A DNA stretch of 52,991 bases from Oscillospiraceae bacterium. GTDB taxonomy: Bacteria > Bacillota > Clostridia > Oscillospirales > Ruminococcaceae. The notes beneath the pieces are model-generated. The model was not told where the DNA came from and did not search any database. It worked only from the letters and a program-made list of their open reading frames with translations. Location of the stretch: positions 1-52,991 of the forward strand of contig DQFX01000079.1 of assembly GCA_003531585.1 (NCBI GenBank), read 5' to 3'. Made by a program: the position numbers and the translations under genes. Positions within the stretch are counted from its first letter, which is position 1, and every line of letters starts with the position of its first letter. This document shows positions 1 to 7,580 of this stretch, in pieces.

Positions 1-2
1 CC

Positions 3-19
3 GGTTTTTAGAGGTTCCC
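3..19 (+). repeat. Dispersed 17-mer repeat, copy 1 (window start)
   Basis: Reads GGTTTTTAGAGGTTCCC, a one-base variant of the motif GGTTTTTAGAGGTNACC found at six other intergenic places in the window. It lies just upstream of the hprK promoter. The window starts two bases before it. Confidence 0.7.
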
Positions 20-40
20 ATATAAATTTCACAAAATCCC

Positions 41-69
41 TTGAAATAATCAGCGAATCGTTGTATAAT
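41..69 (+). promoter_or_regulatory. Sigma-A promoter of hprK
   Basis: TTGAAA at 41-46, a 17-bp spacer and TATAAT at 64-69 predict a transcript start near 76. This places the in-frame TTG at 61 inside the promoter, so translation must start further down, at the ATG at 121. Confidence 0.8.
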
Positions 70-120
70 ATAATCGTGGCTTTGTGCGCCGCTATCAAAA
101 TACGGGAAAGGAACATTTTT

Positions 121-1092
121 ATGCCTTTTGATGAAATCAACCGGGAATTTTCGTTCCCCCTTCAGAAAATAATCGACGAATATAAGCTGGAAGTTATATA
201 CATGCCGGAGGACGGCGGCAATACCCTTATCTCCGACCATGAGATAAACAGACCCGGTCTGCAGTTCGCTGGATTTTACGAGTACTTCGACAAGCAGCGT
301 ATCCAGGTGATGGGCAGAACGGAGCATTCCTACCTCTCGACCCTGGAGCCTAACGTACGCCGCGAGCGTATCGACAACCTGCTGAGCTACAAGTTCCCGG
401 CGCTTATCATCACCCGCGACCTGGACGTGTTCCCTGAGCTTGTCGAGAGCGCGAAGGAGCATGAGACAACCCTGCTCCGCACCGACGAATCCTCATCGGT
501 TTTCACATCTAAGCTGGTTAACTTCCTGAATCTTCAGCTCGCTCCCCGTATCACCCGCCACGGAGTTCTCATTGAGATCTACGGCGAGGGCGTCCTTATC
601 CTCGGCGAGAGCGGCGTAGGTAAGAGCGAGACCGCGATCGAGCTTGTAAAGCGCGGTCACAGACTCATCGCCGACGACGCGGTAGAGATCAAGAAGGCGT
701 CCAACATTACCCTGGTGGGAAGCTCTCCGGACAATATCCGCCACTTCCTCGAGCTGCGCGGCATCGGTATCATCAACGCGCGTCAGCTCTTTGGCGTCGG
801 CGCTGTTAAGCTCAACGAGAAGATCGACATGGTGGTCGAGCTGGAGCTGTGGAACCCCGAAAAGACCTACGACAGAATGGGCGTGGATACCCACTATATG
901 GCTATCCTCGGCGTTAAGGTGCCGCTGCTCACTATCCCGGTAAAGCCCGGCCGTAACCTCGCAGTTATTCTCGAGGTAGCCGCTATGAACAACCGTATGA
1001 AGAAGATGGGCTACAACGCTGCAAAGGACCTGCTCCATCAGCTCGGGATCGACTCCGACAGCGAGGAGATCATGTCAGACCTCAACATTTAA
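121..1092 (+). CDS. hprK: HPr kinase/phosphorylase
   Basis: Bifunctional cytoplasmic enzyme that phosphorylates Ser46 of HPr (or Crh) with ATP or pyrophosphate and also removes the phosphate, the central switch of carbon catabolite control in Firmicutes. The protein is 323 aa, normal for the family. The N-terminal domain is followed by the kinase P-loop GESGVGKS at residues 162-169 and the HprK signature LRGIGIINARQLFG, with conserved His147 before the P-loop. The ATG at 121 is chosen because an AAAGGA ribosome site precedes it and the longer frame would begin inside the promoter. It heads a run of plus-strand genes ending with rapZ. Confidence 0.96.
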   Translation: MPFDEINREFSFPLQKIIDEYKLEVIYMPEDGGNTLISDHEINRPGLQFAGFYEYFDKQRIQVMGRTEHSYLSTLEPNVRRERIDNLLSYKFPALIITRDLDVFPELVESAKEHETTLLRTDESSSVFTSKLVNFLNLQLAPRITRHGVLIEIYGEGVLILGESGVGKSETAIELVKRGHRLIADDAVEIKKASNITLVGSSPDNIRHFLELRGIGIINARQLFGVGAVKLNEKIDMVVELELWNPEKTYDRMGVDTHYMAILGVKVPLLTIPVKPGRNLAVILEVAAMNNRMKKMGYNAAKDLLHQLGIDSDSEEIMSDLNI

Positions 1093-1277
1093 AATTAATT
1101 CGGAATTCGGAATGCGGAATTCGGAATGAATGTGTCCCGCTTCGCGGGACGAATTCCAAAAGCAATCTACAACGGACATTTCCGCTTACTTTGCTGTTGT
1201 ACGATTTTGGAATAATTGAAATCAGTCCGCGGAGCGGACACCGAAATTCCGAATTCCGAATTCATAATTCCGAATTT
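1092..1277. repeat. Palindromic MITE-like element with GGAATTC-rich arms
   Basis: The left arm (about 1092-1127) and right arm (about 1245-1277) are inverted copies built from repeated CGGAATT units. Inside are a hairpin GTCCCGC/GCGGGAC (about 1134-1150), a hairpin GTCCGC/GCGGAC (about 1224-1238) and a longer stem pairing TTCCAAAA with TTTTGGAA and TACAAC with GTTGTA. The whole spacer between the hprK stop and the ROK ribosome site can fold as one structured unit. No ORF or transposase is present. Confidence 0.75.
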
Positions 1278-1296
1278 AAAAGAAAGGTGTATTTTA

Positions 1297-2256
1297 ATGA
1301 AGTACAATATAGGTATCGACCTCGGCGGAACTAACATCAAAGTCGGTCTGGTCGATGAAAATTACAATATCGTAGCCAAGGCAACCTGCAAGACCGACCT
1401 CCCGCGTCCGGCGGAGGAGATCGCGGATTCTATCGCGGAGACCGTCTGGAAGGCTCTTAACGACGCGAAGGTAACTATCGACGAGCTGAACTCCATCGGT
1501 ATCGGAACCCCCGGCACCGCTTCCCGCGATACGGGCGTGGTTCTGTATTCCTGCAACCTCGGATTCCGCAACACCGACCTGCGTTCGCTCATCGGCGCAC
1601 GCCTCGGCAAGCAGGTCTACGTTGAAAACGACGCTAACGCGGCGGCGTTCGGCGAGGTCCTCGCGGGCGCAGGCAAGGGCTGCAGGGACGTTGTAGTAGT
1701 CACACTCGGAACCGGCGTAGGCGGCGGTATCATCATCGACGGCAGGATCTACACCGGATTCAACTACTGCGGCGCCGAGCTGGGACACACCGTTGTCCAC
1801 TACGGCGGCAGACCCTGCAACTGCGGACGCAAGGGCTGCTTCGAGGCGTATTCCTCCGCTACCGCGCTCATCAACATGACCAAGGAAGCTATGGAAGCCG
1901 ACAAGTCCAGCAAGATGTGGGAGATATGCTCCGGAGATATCAATAACGTCGACGGCAAGACCGCGTTCGACGGCTGGCGCGCAGGCGATAAGAGCGCTTC
2001 CGGAGTCGTTGATATGTACATATCCTACCTCGGCTGCGGACTTACAAACATCGTAAATACTTTCCAGCCAGAGATACTCCTCATCGGCGGCGGAATCTGC
2101 AAGGAGGGCGACAACCTCATCAAGCCGCTTGAGAAGATAATCGCAGAGGAAAGCTACTGCGTCGACCCCAAGAGGTCGACAAAGCTCGGTATCTGCCAGC
2201 TCGGAAACGACGCAGGTATAATCGGCGCGGCGTTCCTCTACACCCTCGCTGAGTAA
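1297..2256 (+). CDS. ROK-family sugar kinase (probable glucokinase)
   Basis: Cytoplasmic ATP-dependent hexose kinase, most likely phosphorylating glucose at C6. The 319-aa protein opens with the phosphate-1 loop GIDLGGTNIKVGLV, has the ROK catalytic Asp in VENDANAAAFGE, the GTGVGGG loop, and a zinc site of the form CNCGRKGCFE after a His in GAELGHTVVH. The ATG at 1297 follows AGAAAGGTG. A longer frame from 1216 would translate the repeat arm and is rejected. Its place behind hprK fits a role in sugar entry to glycolysis. ROK kinases for N-acetyl sugars look similar, so the substrate is inferred. Confidence 0.93.
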   Translation: MKYNIGIDLGGTNIKVGLVDENYNIVAKATCKTDLPRPAEEIADSIAETVWKALNDAKVTIDELNSIGIGTPGTASRDTGVVLYSCNLGFRNTDLRSLIGARLGKQVYVENDANAAAFGEVLAGAGKGCRDVVVVTLGTGVGGGIIIDGRIYTGFNYCGAELGHTVVHYGGRPCNCGRKGCFEAYSSATALINMTKEAMEADKSSKMWEICSGDINNVDGKTAFDGWRAGDKSASGVVDMYISYLGCGLTNIVNTFQPEILLIGGGICKEGDNLIKPLEKIIAEESYCVDPKRSTKLGICQLGNDAGIIGAAFLYTLAE

Positions 2257-2265
2257 GGAGACAGT

Positions 2266-2469
2266 ATGTTCTTTCTTTCACAGGACGGCATGCGGCTGGT
2301 CGAGAGCAGCCACCTCTATATAAACGAAAGCTCCATCTTCGCCGTGATAAACGGCGGCGAGGACGTGGAGCTTGCACATTTCGAGCTTTACGGCGCGGCG
2401 CAGGAAGCGCTCCGCAGCGTGTACGCCGCCATTGAGGACAGCGAGGCAGTTTTCTCCTTCGCGGAATGA
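2266..2469 (+). CDS. Small uncharacterised protein, 67 aa
   Basis: A short acidic protein with no signal peptide or membrane segment, beginning MFFLSQDGMRLVES. It starts nine bases after the ROK stop behind a strong AAGGAG site, which supports it as a real gene. No catalytic motif is visible. The pattern of short strands (YINESSIFAVING, VELAHFELYG) followed by a helix (AAQEALRSVYAAIED) suggests a small alpha/beta fold. I do not recognise the family. Being sandwiched between ROK and murB implies cotranscription. Confidence 0.7.
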   Translation: MFFLSQDGMRLVESSHLYINESSIFAVINGGEDVELAHFELYGAAQEALRSVYAAIEDSEAVFSFAE

Positions 2470-2568
2470 CAGCAGCTTTACCGGCATAATCTATATCAGG
2501 TCAGCGCTGCGCGGAGGACATGTTTGTGCGGCGTCGGCAAAATTCTACTACACACCGGAGGTCACACC

Positions 2569-3471
2569 TTGAACTATTCCCAACTGATCGCCGCCTGCCG
2601 GAACGACGGCATTCCCTGCGAGGAAAACGCGGCGCTCGCTCCCTATACCTCCATGAAGATAGGCGGAGCCTGCGACCTGCTCGTAAAAACCGCTGACGAG
2701 AAGCAGCTCCTGACCGTGCTCAGGCTGTGCCGCAGCGAGAATATCCCGCACTTTATCCTCGGCAGGGGGAGCAACCTGTTGGTAAGCTCCGCAGGCTGGC
2801 GCGGGGCTGTGATCCTGCTTTCCGGCGAGAAGACGGAGGTCGAGGCGCGCGGGAACAGCCTCACCGCCTGGGCGGGAGTTCCGCTGTACGCGCTGTGTTC
2901 CGCAGCCCTGGAACACTCGCTGACCGGGTTGGAGTTCGCGTACGGCATTCCCGGCTCACTGGGCGGAGCGCTCTACATGAACGCCGGGGCGTACGGCGGC
3001 GAGATGAAGGACGTCGTGACCTCATGTCGGTACGTCGGCGGCGACGGGGAGATACACGAGATGTCCGCTGCGGAAATGCAGCTTACCTACCGCCACAGCG
3101 TTTTCAGCGGGAGCAGCATGGTTATAACCTCGGTCACGATGGAACTCGTCCCCGGCGACAAGGCTGAGATAAAATCCCGTATGGAGGAGCTTATGCAGCG
3201 CCGCCGCGACAAGCAGCCGCTGAACTTCCCGAGCTGTGGAAGCACGTTCAAGCGTCCGGAGGGGTACTTTGCAGCCGCGCTCATAGAGGAGTGCGGTCTG
3301 AAGGGATTCACCATCGGCGGGGCGCAGGTCAGCGAGAAGCACAGCGGGTTTGTTATCAACCGCGGCCACGCTACGTTTGAGGACGTGATGGCGGTGGTGA
3401 ACGAGGTAAAGCGCGTAGTTCTCGAGAAGAAGGGCGTTGAGCTGGAATGCGAAATGCTGATCCTTCAATAG
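2569..3471 (+). CDS. murB: UDP-N-acetylenolpyruvoylglucosamine reductase
   Basis: FAD- and NADPH-dependent cytoplasmic enzyme that reduces UDP-GlcNAc-enolpyruvate to UDP-MurNAc, the second committed step of peptidoglycan synthesis. It is 300 aa, as expected for type II MurB. Visible are the FAD-domain stretches APYTSMKIGGACDLL, LGRGSNLLV and GIPGSLGGALYMNAGAYGGE, the catalytic-Ser region PSCGSTFKRP, and the C-terminal catalytic Glu region. The start is a TTG at 2569, chosen for the GGAGGT at 2557-2562 with a 6-bp gap. The murB-rapZ pairing near hprK is seen in other Clostridia. Confidence 0.95.
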   Translation: MNYSQLIAACRNDGIPCEENAALAPYTSMKIGGACDLLVKTADEKQLLTVLRLCRSENIPHFILGRGSNLLVSSAGWRGAVILLSGEKTEVEARGNSLTAWAGVPLYALCSAALEHSLTGLEFAYGIPGSLGGALYMNAGAYGGEMKDVVTSCRYVGGDGEIHEMSAAEMQLTYRHSVFSGSSMVITSVTMELVPGDKAEIKSRMEELMQRRRDKQPLNFPSCGSTFKRPEGYFAAALIEECGLKGFTIGGAQVSEKHSGFVINRGHATFEDVMAVVNEVKRVVLEKKGVELECEMLILQ

Positions 3472-3501
3472 CAGTTACCTGACCCAGAAAAGGAGCAACA
3501 G

Positions 3502-4359
3502 ATGGAATTCGTTATAGTGACCGGGCTTTCCGGCTCGGGTAAATCCTCGGTGATGAAGGCGCTGGAGGACATCGGTTTTTTCTGCATAGATAATATGCCG
3601 CCGCAGCTTATTCCGGATTTCGCCGCGATGTGCAATGAAAACGCCGAGATAACAAAGGTCGCGATAGTCACTGATATACGCGGCGGCGCGATGTTCTTCA
3701 AGCTGGAAGAGTGCATCACTAAGCTGCATATCCGCGGAATAGACGTAAAGGTGCTGTTCCTGGAGGCTTCCCGCGAGGTGCTGATGAAGCGCTACAAGGA
3801 GACCCGACGCAAGCACCCGCTCGACGAGGTATCCGGCGGAGACATCGGCAAGGCTATCGACGCGGAAGCGGAGCTTCTCAGCAAGATACGCCTCAATGCA
3901 GACTACATAATTGATTCCACGATGCTCAGCACGGGGCAGCTCAAGGAGCAGATCGCGGGTCTGTTCCTCGAGAAGGCTTCTGACGGAATGATCGTTAGCT
4001 GCATGTCGTTCGGGTTCAAGTATGGCTCCCCGCAGGAGGCTGACCTTGTTTTCGATGTCCGCTGCCTGCCGAATCCGTTCTACGTTCCGGAGCTTAAGCA
4101 CAAGACCGGGCTTGAAAAGGAAGTTCAGGATTACGTTATGAGCTTCCCGCAGTCGCAGGAGCTTCGGGACAAGCTGTTCGACCTGATATCCTTCCTGATT
4201 CCGCACTACGTCACCGAGGGCAAGAGCCGTCTTGTCATCGCGTTCGGCTGCACCGGCGGAAAGCACCGCAGCGTTACATTTGCAGAGCTTACCGCGGCGT
4301 ACCTCCGGGAGAAAGGGCTGAGGGTCAGAACTCTCCACCGCGACGCTGAAAAGAAATAA
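3502..4359 (+). CDS. rapZ: RapZ/YvcJ-family nucleotide-binding regulator
   Basis: P-loop protein of the RapZ family. In E. coli RapZ guides RNase E to the sRNA GlmZ and so controls amino-sugar synthesis; the Bacillus homologue YvcJ binds GTP and affects competence. This protein is 285 aa with Walker A GLSGSGKSS at residues 8-16 and the C-terminal hallmark GCTGGKHRSV. The ATG at 3502 follows AAAGGAGCAACAG. In Bacillus the gene sits with yvcK and whiA, but here the cluster ends at a terminator directly downstream. The exact RNA or protein target in this organism is unknown. Confidence 0.93.
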   Translation: MEFVIVTGLSGSGKSSVMKALEDIGFFCIDNMPPQLIPDFAAMCNENAEITKVAIVTDIRGGAMFFKLEECITKLHIRGIDVKVLFLEASREVLMKRYKETRRKHPLDEVSGGDIGKAIDAEAELLSKIRLNADYIIDSTMLSTGQLKEQIAGLFLEKASDGMIVSCMSFGFKYGSPQEADLVFDVRCLPNPFYVPELKHKTGLEKEVQDYVMSFPQSQELRDKLFDLISFLIPHYVTEGKSRLVIAFGCTGGKHRSVTFAELTAAYLREKGLRVRTLHRDAEKK

Positions 4360-4417
4360 CGCAATGCTCGGCGGGGCTTCCGGTCAAGTGAGCGGAATTA
4401 TATTATCAAACGACAAA

Positions 4418-4445
4418 CAGGCAGGAGCCATAATGCTCCTGCCTG
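4418..4445. terminator. Bidirectional terminator between rapZ and the MATE gene
   Basis: An 11-bp perfect stem CAGGCAGGAGC/GCTCCTGCCTG with a 6-nt loop lies between two convergent genes. A modest T-rich run (TAATTTTG) follows on the plus strand. Confidence 0.8.
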
Positions 4446-4453
4446 TAATTTTG

Positions 4454-4466
4454 TTTAGAGGTGACC
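4454..4466 (+). repeat. Dispersed repeat, copy 2 (truncated)
   Basis: TTTAGAGGTGACC, the inner 13 bases of the 17-mer family, lies between the terminator and the MATE stop codon. The outer GGTT is missing. Confidence 0.6.
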
Positions 4467-4467
4467 T

Positions 4468-5811
4468 TTACTTCTTAGCTTCCGACGGCAGTTTTACCGA
4501 CTTCCTATAAATGAACAGCGAGATAACGGCGGTTATCAGCTCGGTTACCCAGAATGCGTTCCAGACGCCGTTTGCTTCAAATGCGCGGCTGAGCAGGAAC
4601 GCCGCCGGAATTATCACCACAATGAACCTGCACAGCGAGATTATAAGCGACGGAACTCCCTTGCCAAGCCCTTCAAGCGAACCAGAGGCCGTAACGGACA
4701 CCGACGACACGATAAATCCCGCGCTGATTATGCGCAGAGCGGTCTCTCCGGCGGCGATGACGTCGGGGCTGTCAGTGAACATTCCCATTAGATGACCGGG
4801 TATCAGCAGGCAGATGGCGGTGCCGACCGTCATTATACCGCAGCTCATTAGCAGAACAATGCGGAAAAGCTGGCTGACGCGCTTATACTCTCCGGCGCCG
4901 TAGTTGTATCCGATAAGCGGGCGCATTCCCTGGATTATTCCGCTTGTGGGAAGATACAGGAAGGTTTGCAGCTTGTAGTATATTCCCAGAACCAGGACGT
5001 ACACCTCGGAGAACGCCGCCAGAATTGCGTTCAGCGCTGAGATGAGTATTGACGGCAGCGCGAGGTTCAGCGCCGCGGGAACACCTATTGAGTACAGCCT
5101 GCCTATCATTCTGCCGTCTGGGGAGAGGTGCTGTTTGCTGAGTTTCACGCTTATCGGCCGCAGGAAATACACGACGATATAAATTGCAAGAGAAATACTC
5201 TGGCCGATTCCTGAGGCAAGCGCGGCGCCCTTGATACCCATTTCGGGGAATCCCCAGCCGAAGATCATCATAGGGTCGAGGATAATGTTGACGATACAGC
5301 CGCACAGCAGGCTCACCATTGAGGTTTTCATGCTGCCTACCGCCTGGAATATTTTCTCGAACGCCATGCCGAGATTTATCACTACTGAGAACAGAAACGC
5401 GACATTAGAGTACTGAAGTCCGAGCTGTATTACCTCCTGGTCGTTGGTGAAAGCTTCGAGGAACGGCGGCATTATCAGAATGCTGACAACGGTGAGTATA
5501 ACTCCGTGGATAGCGGCAAGAAGCACTCCGAGCGTAGCGGCGCGGTCTGCGCGCTCCTTGTCGCCCGCGCCGGAGTAAAATGCGATCACGGCATTTATTC
5601 CAACTCCGAAGCCGATCCCAGCGGCGTTGATGAAATTCTGCACCGGGAACACCAGCGACAGCGCGGTCATTGCGCTGTCGCTTATTTTGGCGACGAACAG
5701 GCTGTCCACGATGTTGTACAGCGAGTTCACCAGCATTGAAATTACCATCGGCAGCGCCATTGAAAGCAGCAGCGGCAGCACCGGTTTTTCCTTCATAAAG
5801 GTGTTGTCCAT
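4468..5811 (-). CDS. MATE-family multidrug/Na+ antiporter
   Basis: Integral membrane exporter of the MATE superfamily, predicted to expel cationic drugs or metabolites in exchange for Na+ or H+. The 447-aa protein has about 12 hydrophobic segments. It opens with the family-typical run of short charged N-terminus, helix 1 (PLLLSMALPMVISMLV) and NSLYNIVDSLFVAKI, and repeats the pattern in the second half. The ATG at 5811 is set by GGAGGT at 5815-5820; a 50-residue upstream extension crosses the promoter and is rejected. Expression is probably controlled by the leader upstream (terminator plus small ORF). The substrate cannot be told from sequence. Confidence 0.93.
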   Translation of the reverse strand: MDNTFMKEKPVLPLLLSMALPMVISMLVNSLYNIVDSLFVAKISDSAMTALSLVFPVQNFINAAGIGFGVGINAVIAFYSGAGDKERADRAATLGVLLAAIHGVILTVVSILIMPPFLEAFTNDQEVIQLGLQYSNVAFLFSVVINLGMAFEKIFQAVGSMKTSMVSLLCGCIVNIILDPMMIFGWGFPEMGIKGAALASGIGQSISLAIYIVVYFLRPISVKLSKQHLSPDGRMIGRLYSIGVPAALNLALPSILISALNAILAAFSEVYVLVLGIYYKLQTFLYLPTSGIIQGMRPLIGYNYGAGEYKRVSQLFRIVLLMSCGIMTVGTAICLLIPGHLMGMFTDSPDVIAAGETALRIISAGFIVSSVSVTASGSLEGLGKGVPSLIISLCRFIVVIIPAAFLLSRAFEANGVWNAFWVTELITAVISLFIYRKSVKLPSEAKK

Positions 5812-5812
5812 T

Positions 5813-5899
5813 TTACCTCCTACCCGGAAAATCGCACAAAAAAACCACACAGCATATGCTGTGTGGCGAAAAGGGGAGCGCGTCCGGAAAAATCCACAT
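5813..5899 (-). CDS. Possible leader peptide of the MATE gene, 28 aa
   Basis: An ATG at 5899, about 12 nt after the predicted transcript start, opens a 28-codon frame starting MWIFPD. It runs through the terminator hairpin and its T-tract, uses the MATE ribosome site as its last sense codons (AGG AGG) and stops at TAA one base before the MATE ATG. The ribosome site before this ATG is weak (AATTAAG), so translation is uncertain. If translated, a ribosome would open the hairpin and then reinitiate on the pump gene. Confidence 0.4.
   Translation of the reverse strand: MWIFPDALPFSPHSICCVVFLCDFPGRR
5838..5866 (-). terminator. Leader terminator/attenuator upstream of the MATE gene
   Basis: On the minus strand the palindrome at 5866-5845 forms a 9-bp stem CCACACAGC/GCTGTGTGG with an ATAT loop and is followed by seven T (5844-5838). 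It lies after the promoter and before the MATE start, so it should stop most transcripts. The perfect 22-bp symmetry could alternatively be a repressor operator. Confidence 0.75.
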
Positions 5900-5917
5900 C
5901 TTAATTTTACGTCGCTT

Positions 5918-5946
5918 ATTATAACATACAATACGGAGGTTGTCAA
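5918..5946 (-). promoter_or_regulatory. Consensus sigma-A promoter of the MATE gene
   Basis: On the minus strand TTGACA (5946-5941), a 17-bp spacer and TATAAT (5923-5918) match the consensus exactly. The predicted start near 5911 gives a leader of about 100 nt. Confidence 0.85.
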
Positions 5947-5964
5947 TTGTGAAAAATACACAAA

Positions 5965-5991
5965 TATCCCCGCAGGTGTTCTGCGGGGATA
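5965..5991 (-). terminator. Terminator of the CotH gene
   Basis: A 10-bp stem ATCCCCGCAG/CTGCGGGGAT with a 5-nt loop lies immediately after the CotH stop codon and is followed on the minus strand by a T-rich run. Confidence 0.8.
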
Positions 5992-5994
5992 TGC

Positions 5995-7419
5995 TTATAG
6001 ATTTTCGTCGATCCACTTTGCGCGGTTGTTGATGAACTTCCTGAGATACAGCACCTGGTCAAGATAGGTGTTGCAGCTTTTCATCGTCAGCGGCTGGAAT
6101 CCGTTTGCCACGCCCAGAGTGTTCCAAATCTCGAAGTTCTCCTCGGCGGAGGGTATCACCATCGGCTTGTAGGCGTCGATGGTGCCGAGCGCTGCGTTCA
6201 CCATCGTGTCGCGGACATCGTTCCAGCGTGTGCGCGCCTTGTTCCGGAAATCCTCGTCGGTCATGAGGTAGTTGAACCATGTAACTCCGATGTAGCTGCT
6301 GCTGTCCATGCTGCCTATCGTAGCCCAGTCGTCGTACTTCGGATTATCCATGTACATATTTCCGAAGGCCAGGTCGAAGTCCCATATAGGCCCCATTTCA
6401 AGACGGCTGAGGGTAGGCTTTGTTATGTAGCAGCTCCGGCGGAAGCAGGAGTCAAGATTGTAGCTCAGCTCATGCACCAGAAACCAGTCGATGAAGCTGT
6501 CTACGTTGATGTACTTTTCATAGCCGTCCAGGGTGGTTATTGCGGCGTCGGCCTTGCACATATAGTCGTAGATGAAGTCGAAGTGCTTCTGCGTCCACTG
6601 GTAGTCAGCCTGTGGATCCTCCTCGGTGTCGGGGCTTTTTATCTTGATGTTCACTCCGCAGCCGGAGGGCAGATTGAAGTAATTCCAGCCTTCCTTATCG
6701 GTGGAGGGGTCTGCGCCGCCTATCTCAAGAAGGTATCCGGTCTCGACATTCGCGAGGCTGTCGTCTATCGCAATCCGAGATGTCTTGACTTCAAGCTGCT
6801 CGCCGAGCGTGTATACTCCCTGATATATCCCGTTCATATAGACGTCCACCGGGATAGCGTGCGGCACGAAACGGAAGCTCCCGAGGGAACGCGCCATTTC
6901 AAACGCGGTGGTGTTCCTCAGCATGGATTCATCGGCGTAATTCGCGAGGAGCACCCAGCGCTTCGCCTCGGACATTCCAAGCAGTGACGCTTTGTCGTCA
7001 AGCTTGATTTTGTAGGGCTTCTTCGGCCATTCCCAGGTGGAGTGGCCCCTGCCGCGTATCTTTCCGGTGAGCGCTTCTGTGCTTTCGTACCTTCCGTTTG
7101 TCATTCCGGCGTCTATCTGAACCGTGCAGTCGGCGTAATCCTCCTTGATGATCGCCGACGGGTCGGAGGTAGTGAGGTAGACTGCGGGTATCAGCTTGTC
7201 GGTCTCCTGACCGAAGCTGCCTGGAATCTCGCGGAGCATAACGCTCCAGTCGTCGGAGCGGGGGCTATAATTCGCGGGTATATATTCATCGGAGATCGGG
7301 ATAACGCGTCCCTCTCCGTCGCGGGTATATTTATCAACGCTTTCCGTGCCTGGTTTGGAGCAGCCGCTTACCAGCACTACAGCTGCGAGTGCCGCGGCGC
7401 AGATCTGCCTGAATTTCAC
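5995..7419 (-). CDS. CotH-kinase-domain lipoprotein
   Basis: Predicted surface lipoprotein of 474 aa with lipobox LVSGC (Cys20) and a CotH domain. In Bacillus CotH is an atypical protein kinase that phosphorylates spore-coat proteins; in ruminococci related domains occur in many secreted proteins. The domain is visible as GKIRGRGHSTWEWPKKPYKI, LLGMSEAKRWVLLANYADES and the Asp-rich GPIWDFDLAFGN, which in the family carries metal-binding Asp residues. The start is a GTG at 7419 with GGAGGTG seven bases upstream. It has its own promoter and terminator, so it is monocistronic. The lipoprotein anchor argues against a spore-coat-only role. The substrate is unknown. Confidence 0.88.
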   Translation of the reverse strand: MKFRQICAAALAAVVLVSGCSKPGTESVDKYTRDGEGRVIPISDEYIPANYSPRSDDWSVMLREIPGSFGQETDKLIPAVYLTTSDPSAIIKEDYADCTVQIDAGMTNGRYESTEALTGKIRGRGHSTWEWPKKPYKIKLDDKASLLGMSEAKRWVLLANYADESMLRNTTAFEMARSLGSFRFVPHAIPVDVYMNGIYQGVYTLGEQLEVKTSRIAIDDSLANVETGYLLEIGGADPSTDKEGWNYFNLPSGCGVNIKIKSPDTEEDPQADYQWTQKHFDFIYDYMCKADAAITTLDGYEKYINVDSFIDWFLVHELSYNLDSCFRRSCYITKPTLSRLEMGPIWDFDLAFGNMYMDNPKYDDWATIGSMDSSSYIGVTWFNYLMTDEDFRNKARTRWNDVRDTMVNAALGTIDAYKPMVIPSAEENFEIWNTLGVANGFQPLTMKSCNTYLDQVLYLRKFINNRAKWIDENL

Positions 7420-7456
7420 AACAAAGCACCTCCGGGAAATCAGTTCTCATACACTA

Positions 7457-7485
7457 ATTATATACTATTCTCTATTTTCTGTCAA
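7457..7485 (-). promoter_or_regulatory. Sigma-A promoter of the CotH gene
   Basis: On the minus strand TTGACA (7485-7480), a 17-bp spacer and TATAAT (7462-7457) form a consensus promoter about 40 bp before the GTG start. Confidence 0.85.
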
Positions 7486-7553
7486 CAAGATTTCATATTT
7501 TTGTAGGATATACAAAATCTGTGCCTTCGCTTATGTATAATATTTCAAAGAAA

Positions 7554-7575
7554 AACCGGAGCATTCGCCCCGGTT
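7554..7575 (-). terminator. Terminator of the sigma/membrane-partner unit
   Basis: On the minus strand AACCGGGGC/GCTCCGGTT with a GAAT loop (one G-T pair) is followed by TTTTTC, just after the stop of the 748-aa gene. Confidence 0.75.
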
Positions 7576-7580
7576 TTAGT

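Noticed and set aside
61..120. N-terminal extension of HprK from a TTG at 61
   Set aside because: The TTG lies within the promoter, upstream of the predicted transcript start.
5812..5961. 50-residue N-terminal extension of the MATE protein
   Set aside because: It would cross the promoter and leader terminator; the ATG at 5811 has an ideal ribosome site.
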